Shown here piece after piece: positions 60,561-64,000 of a DNA stretch of 64,000 nt. The notes under the pieces are model-generated. The model worked only from the letters and a program-made list of their open reading frames with translations. It ran no database searches and was not told the origin of the DNA. The DNA is taken from the NCBI RefSeq assembly GCF_900129005.1, contig NZ_FQUN01000010.1, positions 62,001 to 126,000 on the forward strand, in the 5' to 3' direction. Positions within the stretch are counted from its first letter, which is position 1. Each line of letters begins with the position of its first letter. A program made the position numbers and the translations under genes. Origin of the DNA: Leeuwenhoekiella marinoflava DSM 3653 (GTDB lineage Bacteria > Bacteroidota > Bacteroidia > Flavobacteriales > Flavobacteriaceae).

Positions 60561-63500
60561 ATGAATAACAAAATACTCAATTATTTTACATTACAAGTGC
60601 GTGTACCTAAAATTCTGGTAGCACTCGCTGTTTTACTTTTCTCTTACAGTTCTCAGGCTACTACAACCTTAGCCGACGAAACTGTACAACAAACCTTAAC
60701 CGGAACCATCGTAGACAATACCGGAATGCCCTTACCCGGAGCTTCTGTTATGCAAGCAAATACCACTAACGGCGCCTCTACAGATTTTGACGGAAACTTT
60801 GAATTAAGCGTTTCTGAGCTTCCTGTAGAACTTAAAATCTCGTATGTAGGTTTTAAAACACAAACACTAACTGTTACATCTTTAGATGCCATTAGCGTTC
60901 AACTTCAACAAGACGACAATGCGCTTGATGAAGTGGTGATTACTGGATATGGTGAGCAATCCAGACGAAATGTAACAGGATCTATTGCTTCTATAAACCC
61001 TGAAGAAATTACTGCCATCCCCACTTCTGACGTAACAGAAATGCTTGAAGGAAGACTTCCGGGGGTACAAATCATGAGCGATAACAGTCCTGGTGGAGGT
61101 ACATCTATCCGTGTGCGTGGTTTTGGTACGATCAACAACAACGATCCTTTAGTTGTTATTGACGGGGTACCGGTTTCAAACGGACTGAACGGAATTAATC
61201 CTTTAGATATTGAAACCATACAGGTGCTTAAAGATGCCGCATCTTCTTCTATATACGGTTCTCGTGCGGCAAATGGTGTCGTTGTAATTACTACTAAAAA
61301 AGGAAGCAAAAATGGAAGTTATGCCATCAGTCTGGATGCCTATTACGGGGTACAGTCTTCTTTCAACCTTCCCAGCATGTTAAATGCTCAGCAATATGGT
61401 GATGCGTTATGGCAGGCTTTTAAAAATGACGGTCAAACACCAGCAAGTGATGTTTATGGTAACGACCCTGACAATCCGGTTATTCCACAATGGCTTGATG
61501 CAGATCAGACTATACCAAGCGGTAACGTAGATTGGATAGATGCTATTATGCAAACGGCACCGGTACAATCTTACAACATCTCGATGTCTAAAGGCGATGA
61601 GAAAGCACAACACGCTTTTTCTATTGGTTATTTTAATCAGGAAGGTATCATTAAAGATACCGGCTTTGAGCGGGTTTCAGCGCGATTCAATTCAAGCTAT
61701 AAAATTATGGACATTATTACTGTGGGTGAAAACTTTACCGCTTCATACAAAGAGCGCGTTTCAGTAGGTACAAACAGTTCCTTAGGTTCTATTGTTTACA
61801 ATGCATTACAATTTCCTTCTATAGTTCCTATTAAAGACATCAATGGTAATTATGGAGGCAATCCTATCAATGACATTTCTAACCCCTTAGGTAGCCTTAA
61901 CCGCTCTAAAGACAATAAGCAAAAAAGTATTCAGGCTTTAGGTAATGTTTTTGCAGAAGTCGCTATTAGTGATTTTACAGCTCGTACTTCTTTAGGCTTA
62001 GATTATCAAGCGAATAACAGACGTAGCTTTTCTCCTATATATGACGAAATTTTATCTCAAAATCTCGTAAATTCTTTGAGTACCAGTAACAGCTTTAATT
62101 ACCAGTTAACCTGGACTAACACGCTTAACTATTCTAAGAAAATAGATTTAAACAATCTGGAAGTCTTAGTAGGTCAGGAAGCTATTAAATATTATTACGA
62201 AGGCTTTGATGCCTCGCGTCAAAACTTCTTGTATGAAGATCCTAACTTTCGTTATTTGAGTTTTGGAACAGAAAATCAGTTGAATTCAGGATCTGCAAAT
62301 GAGTGGGCCCTAAACTCTTATTTTGGTCAGTTGAAATACGACTACGATCAGAAGTATTTATTCACCGCTACAGTACGTCGTGATGGGACTTCTAAGCTTG
62401 CTAACAACAACTGGGGTACCTTTCCTGCATTTTCTGCAGGGTGGCGTTTAGACCGGGAAGACTTCTTTGACTTTGGTGATTCGTTCTCTTCGTTCTTGAT
62501 TCGCGGTAGCTGGGGGCAAACAGGCAACCAGCAAGTACCTTCCTACTCTACCGTAGATAGCTACAGAAACAACAATGCGAATTCTGATTATGGAATTGGT
62601 GGTGGCCAGAACAACGTTGGCACCGGTCTTACCCAAACTCGCGTTGCTAATGCTGATCTGGAATGGGAGACTTCAACACAAACCACCTTTGGGGTTGACC
62701 TTGGTTTTTTCAATAATAAACTGCAAGTAACTGCTGAATATTTTGATAAGAAAACCGAAAATATTCTGGTTTACAACATCATTCCGTTAACCTATGGCGG
62801 CACCAATGACGGTCAATGGATTAATGATGGTGAAATGAAAAACCACGGTTTTGAATTAGACCTTTCCTATGCGGACAAGCAGGGAGACTTTGGGTACAAC
62901 CTTGCTTTAAACCTAACGGCTTATAAAAATGAGCTTAGCCAGTTAAACAGCGTTTCTTATTTAGGAATACCAAGCTCTAGTTTACACAGTGTAAACTTTG
63001 ATCAGGAAGTATCCAGAAGCGCTGTAGGTCAGGCTATCGGTTCTTTTTACGGGCATGTTGCTTCCGGAATCTTTCAAAGCGAACAGGAGGTTTTAGATTA
63101 CGGACTTCAACCTAATGCGCAACCGGGAGATCTACGCTTTGAAGATGTTAACGGCGATGGAGTTGTTGACAGTGATGACCGTACGTTTATAGGTTCTCCG
63201 CACCCGGATGTACTGCTGGGGCTGAACTTAAATTTCACGTATAAGAACTTTGACCTGGGGATGTTCTTTAACGGAAGCTTTGGTAACGATTTATACAATC
63301 TAACCAAATACAAGACGCAATTCTTCAATCAGGCTGCTTATAACAAAGACAGTGCTGTTTTAAATGCGTGGACTCCAGAAAACACAGGGTCTTCTATTCC
63401 TAGATTATCGCTTGATGATCCTAATAACAACATCAGACCTTCATCCTATTATGTAGAAGATGGTTCGTACTTCAAACTGCAAAATATGCAGATAGGCTAC

Positions 63501-63710
63501 ACCTTTGAGCCAGAAGATTTATTAGATATCAAACTAAGAGTGTTTGGGCAGGCTACAAATTTATTCACCCTTACTAACTATAGCGGGATGAATCCACAAA
63601 TAGGCTTACAAAACTACTCGTCAAGCAACCGGAATTTAGATATTGGTGTTGACCGCGGAATTTACCCTCCATCTCGCACATTCACCTTAGGAATCAACGC
63701 AACATTTTAA
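60561..63710 (+). CDS. SusC-like TonB-dependent outer-membrane transporter
   Basis: 1049 residues: a signal peptide (to about 35), a carboxypeptidase-like beta domain at about 45-120 (GTIVDNTGMPLPGASVMQAN), then a plug with LDEVVITGYGEQSRR, DPLVVIDGVPV and YGSRAANGVVVITTKKGS, and a beta barrel ending FTLGINATF. It lacks the STN domain of the first SusC, so it is not FecI/FecR-type and probably depends on the upstream two-component pair. Ligand unknown. Confidence 0.95.
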   Translation: MNNKILNYFTLQVRVPKILVALAVLLFSYSSQATTTLADETVQQTLTGTIVDNTGMPLPGASVMQANTTNGASTDFDGNFELSVSELPVELKISYVGFKTQTLTVTSLDAISVQLQQDDNALDEVVITGYGEQSRRNVTGSIASINPEEITAIPTSDVTEMLEGRLPGVQIMSDNSPGGGTSIRVRGFGTINNNDPLVVIDGVPVSNGLNGINPLDIETIQVLKDAASSSIYGSRAANGVVVITTKKGSKNGSYAISLDAYYGVQSSFNLPSMLNAQQYGDALWQAFKNDGQTPASDVYGNDPDNPVIPQWLDADQTIPSGNVDWIDAIMQTAPVQSYNISMSKGDEKAQHAFSIGYFNQEGIIKDTGFERVSARFNSSYKIMDIITVGENFTASYKERVSVGTNSSLGSIVYNALQFPSIVPIKDINGNYGGNPINDISNPLGSLNRSKDNKQKSIQALGNVFAEVAISDFTARTSLGLDYQANNRRSFSPIYDEILSQNLVNSLSTSNSFNYQLTWTNTLNYSKKIDLNNLEVLVGQEAIKYYYEGFDASRQNFLYEDPNFRYLSFGTENQLNSGSANEWALNSYFGQLKYDYDQKYLFTATVRRDGTSKLANNNWGTFPAFSAGWRLDREDFFDFGDSFSSFLIRGSWGQTGNQQVPSYSTVDSYRNNNANSDYGIGGGQNNVGTGLTQTRVANADLEWETSTQTTFGVDLGFFNNKLQVTAEYFDKKTENILVYNIIPLTYGGTNDGQWINDGEMKNHGFELDLSYADKQGDFGYNLALNLTAYKNELSQLNSVSYLGIPSSSLHSVNFDQEVSRSAVGQAIGSFYGHVASGIFQSEQEVLDYGLQPNAQPGDLRFEDVNGDGVVDSDDRTFIGSPHPDVLLGLNLNFTYKNFDLGMFFNGSFGNDLYNLTKYKTQFFNQAAYNKDSAVLNAWTPENTGSSIPRLSLDDPNNNIRPSSYYVEDGSYFKLQNMQIGYTFEPEDLLDIKLRVFGQATNLFTLTNYSGMNPQIGLQNYSSSNRNLDIGVDRGIYPPSRTFTLGINATF

Positions 63711-63721
63711 AAACGATTTTT

Positions 63722-64000
63722 ATGAAACGTACTAAAATAACTCAATATATACTTATTCTTGCTCTTGCGGCTAACAGCCTGTCGTGTTCTAATGACTACC
63801 TGGATGAAACCACATATGGTGAAGTAGCTCCGTCAGAAATGACAAAAGCTGAAAATGTAGAACGTGCTATCATCGCTGCCTATAGTGTACTTAACGGTCA
63901 ATTTGACGGTGCAAGTAATGCGTACAACTCACCGGCTTCTAACTGGAGCTTTGGAGATGTGGTATCTGACGATGCGTATAAAGGTGGCGGCGGTACTGGT
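63722..64000 (+). CDS. SusD-family lipoprotein (3' end outside window)
   Basis: The first 93 codons are visible. ATG 63722 follows the susC stop by 11 bp. MKRTKITQYILILALAANSL is a lipoprotein signal, with the cysteine at SC; SNDYLDETTYGEV is the standard SusD opening. It is the surface lid of the upstream SusC. Confidence 0.9.
   Translation, partial: MKRTKITQYILILALAANSLSCSNDYLDETTYGEVAPSEMTKAENVERAIIAAYSVLNGQFDGASNAYNSPASNWSFGDVVSDDAYKGGGGTG

Overview
The window is chromosomal DNA from a low-GC member of the Bacteroidota, most likely a marine Flavobacteriaceae. The support is two SusC/SusD pairs, a FecI/FecR system, TAnnTTTG-type promoter elements, a tmRNA whose tag reads GENNYAMAA, and many overlapping genes. 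No genus can be named from sequence alone.

Layout. 1-8204: surface polysaccharide locus with three glycosyltransferases (GTs), FdtA-like and FdtB-like deoxy-amino-sugar enzymes, a GNAT transferase, a Wzx flippase and an O-acyltransferase. 8264-15510: nutrient-uptake locus (ECF sigma, FecR, SusC with STN domain, SusD). 15595-21649: lipoprotein, TypA, KdsA, TlpA-like thioredoxin lipoprotein, DUF1801 protein. 21877-25506: outer-membrane protein, BCCT transporter and Usp operon. 25613-30388: a small winged-helix regulator with repeated operators, COQ4-like protein, CreD, DoxX-like, DUF1361 and DUF2809 proteins. 30565-32756: AlaDH/LYS1-like dehydrogenase and a frameshifted GIN-domain gene. 32868-33266: tmRNA.

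33254-56384 is a roughly 23 kb integrative, mobilizable genomic island inserted in the 3' end of the tmRNA gene. A 15-bp direct repeat marks both ends. The core is a tyrosine recombinase, excisionase-like HTH, VapE-type helicase, a repeat-rich putative origin, CHC2/Toprim primase, a putative oriT, MobC and MobA. Cargo: (i) a pair of secreted helical proteins and an IS256 remnant bracketed by a 138-140 bp direct repeat; (ii) an XRE regulator divergent from an ECF-like sigma factor, a Cas12f/TnpB-family protein that has lost its RuvC catalytic residues and zinc finger, and two guide-RNA-like repeats; (iii) integron-cassette-like units (4-fold beta-flower and TPR proteins, HNH protein, DarT-like protein) with an attC-like palindrome and a decayed ORF-less group II intron; (iv) a dGTPase/nucleotidyltransferase pair; (v) an N6-adenine methyltransferase with a PD-(D/E)XK-like partner.

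The outstanding item is the sigma-dCas12f-guide RNA module at about 42.75-45.33 kb. The architecture predicts RNA-guided recruitment of RNA polymerase, not DNA cleavage, carried here on a mobile island and possibly under an XRE repressor. I recall recent reports of sigma-E-linked nuclease-dead Cas12f in Bacteroidota acting this way, but cannot verify them here. The arrangement on a tmRNA island, the two covarying guide units and the 20-bp palindrome are seen directly in this sequence.

56551-64000 returns to the host chromosome: a membrane protein, small lipoprotein, TPR histidine kinase, response regulator, a second SusC and the start of its SusD. All functions are inferred from motifs read by eye; no database search was possible.
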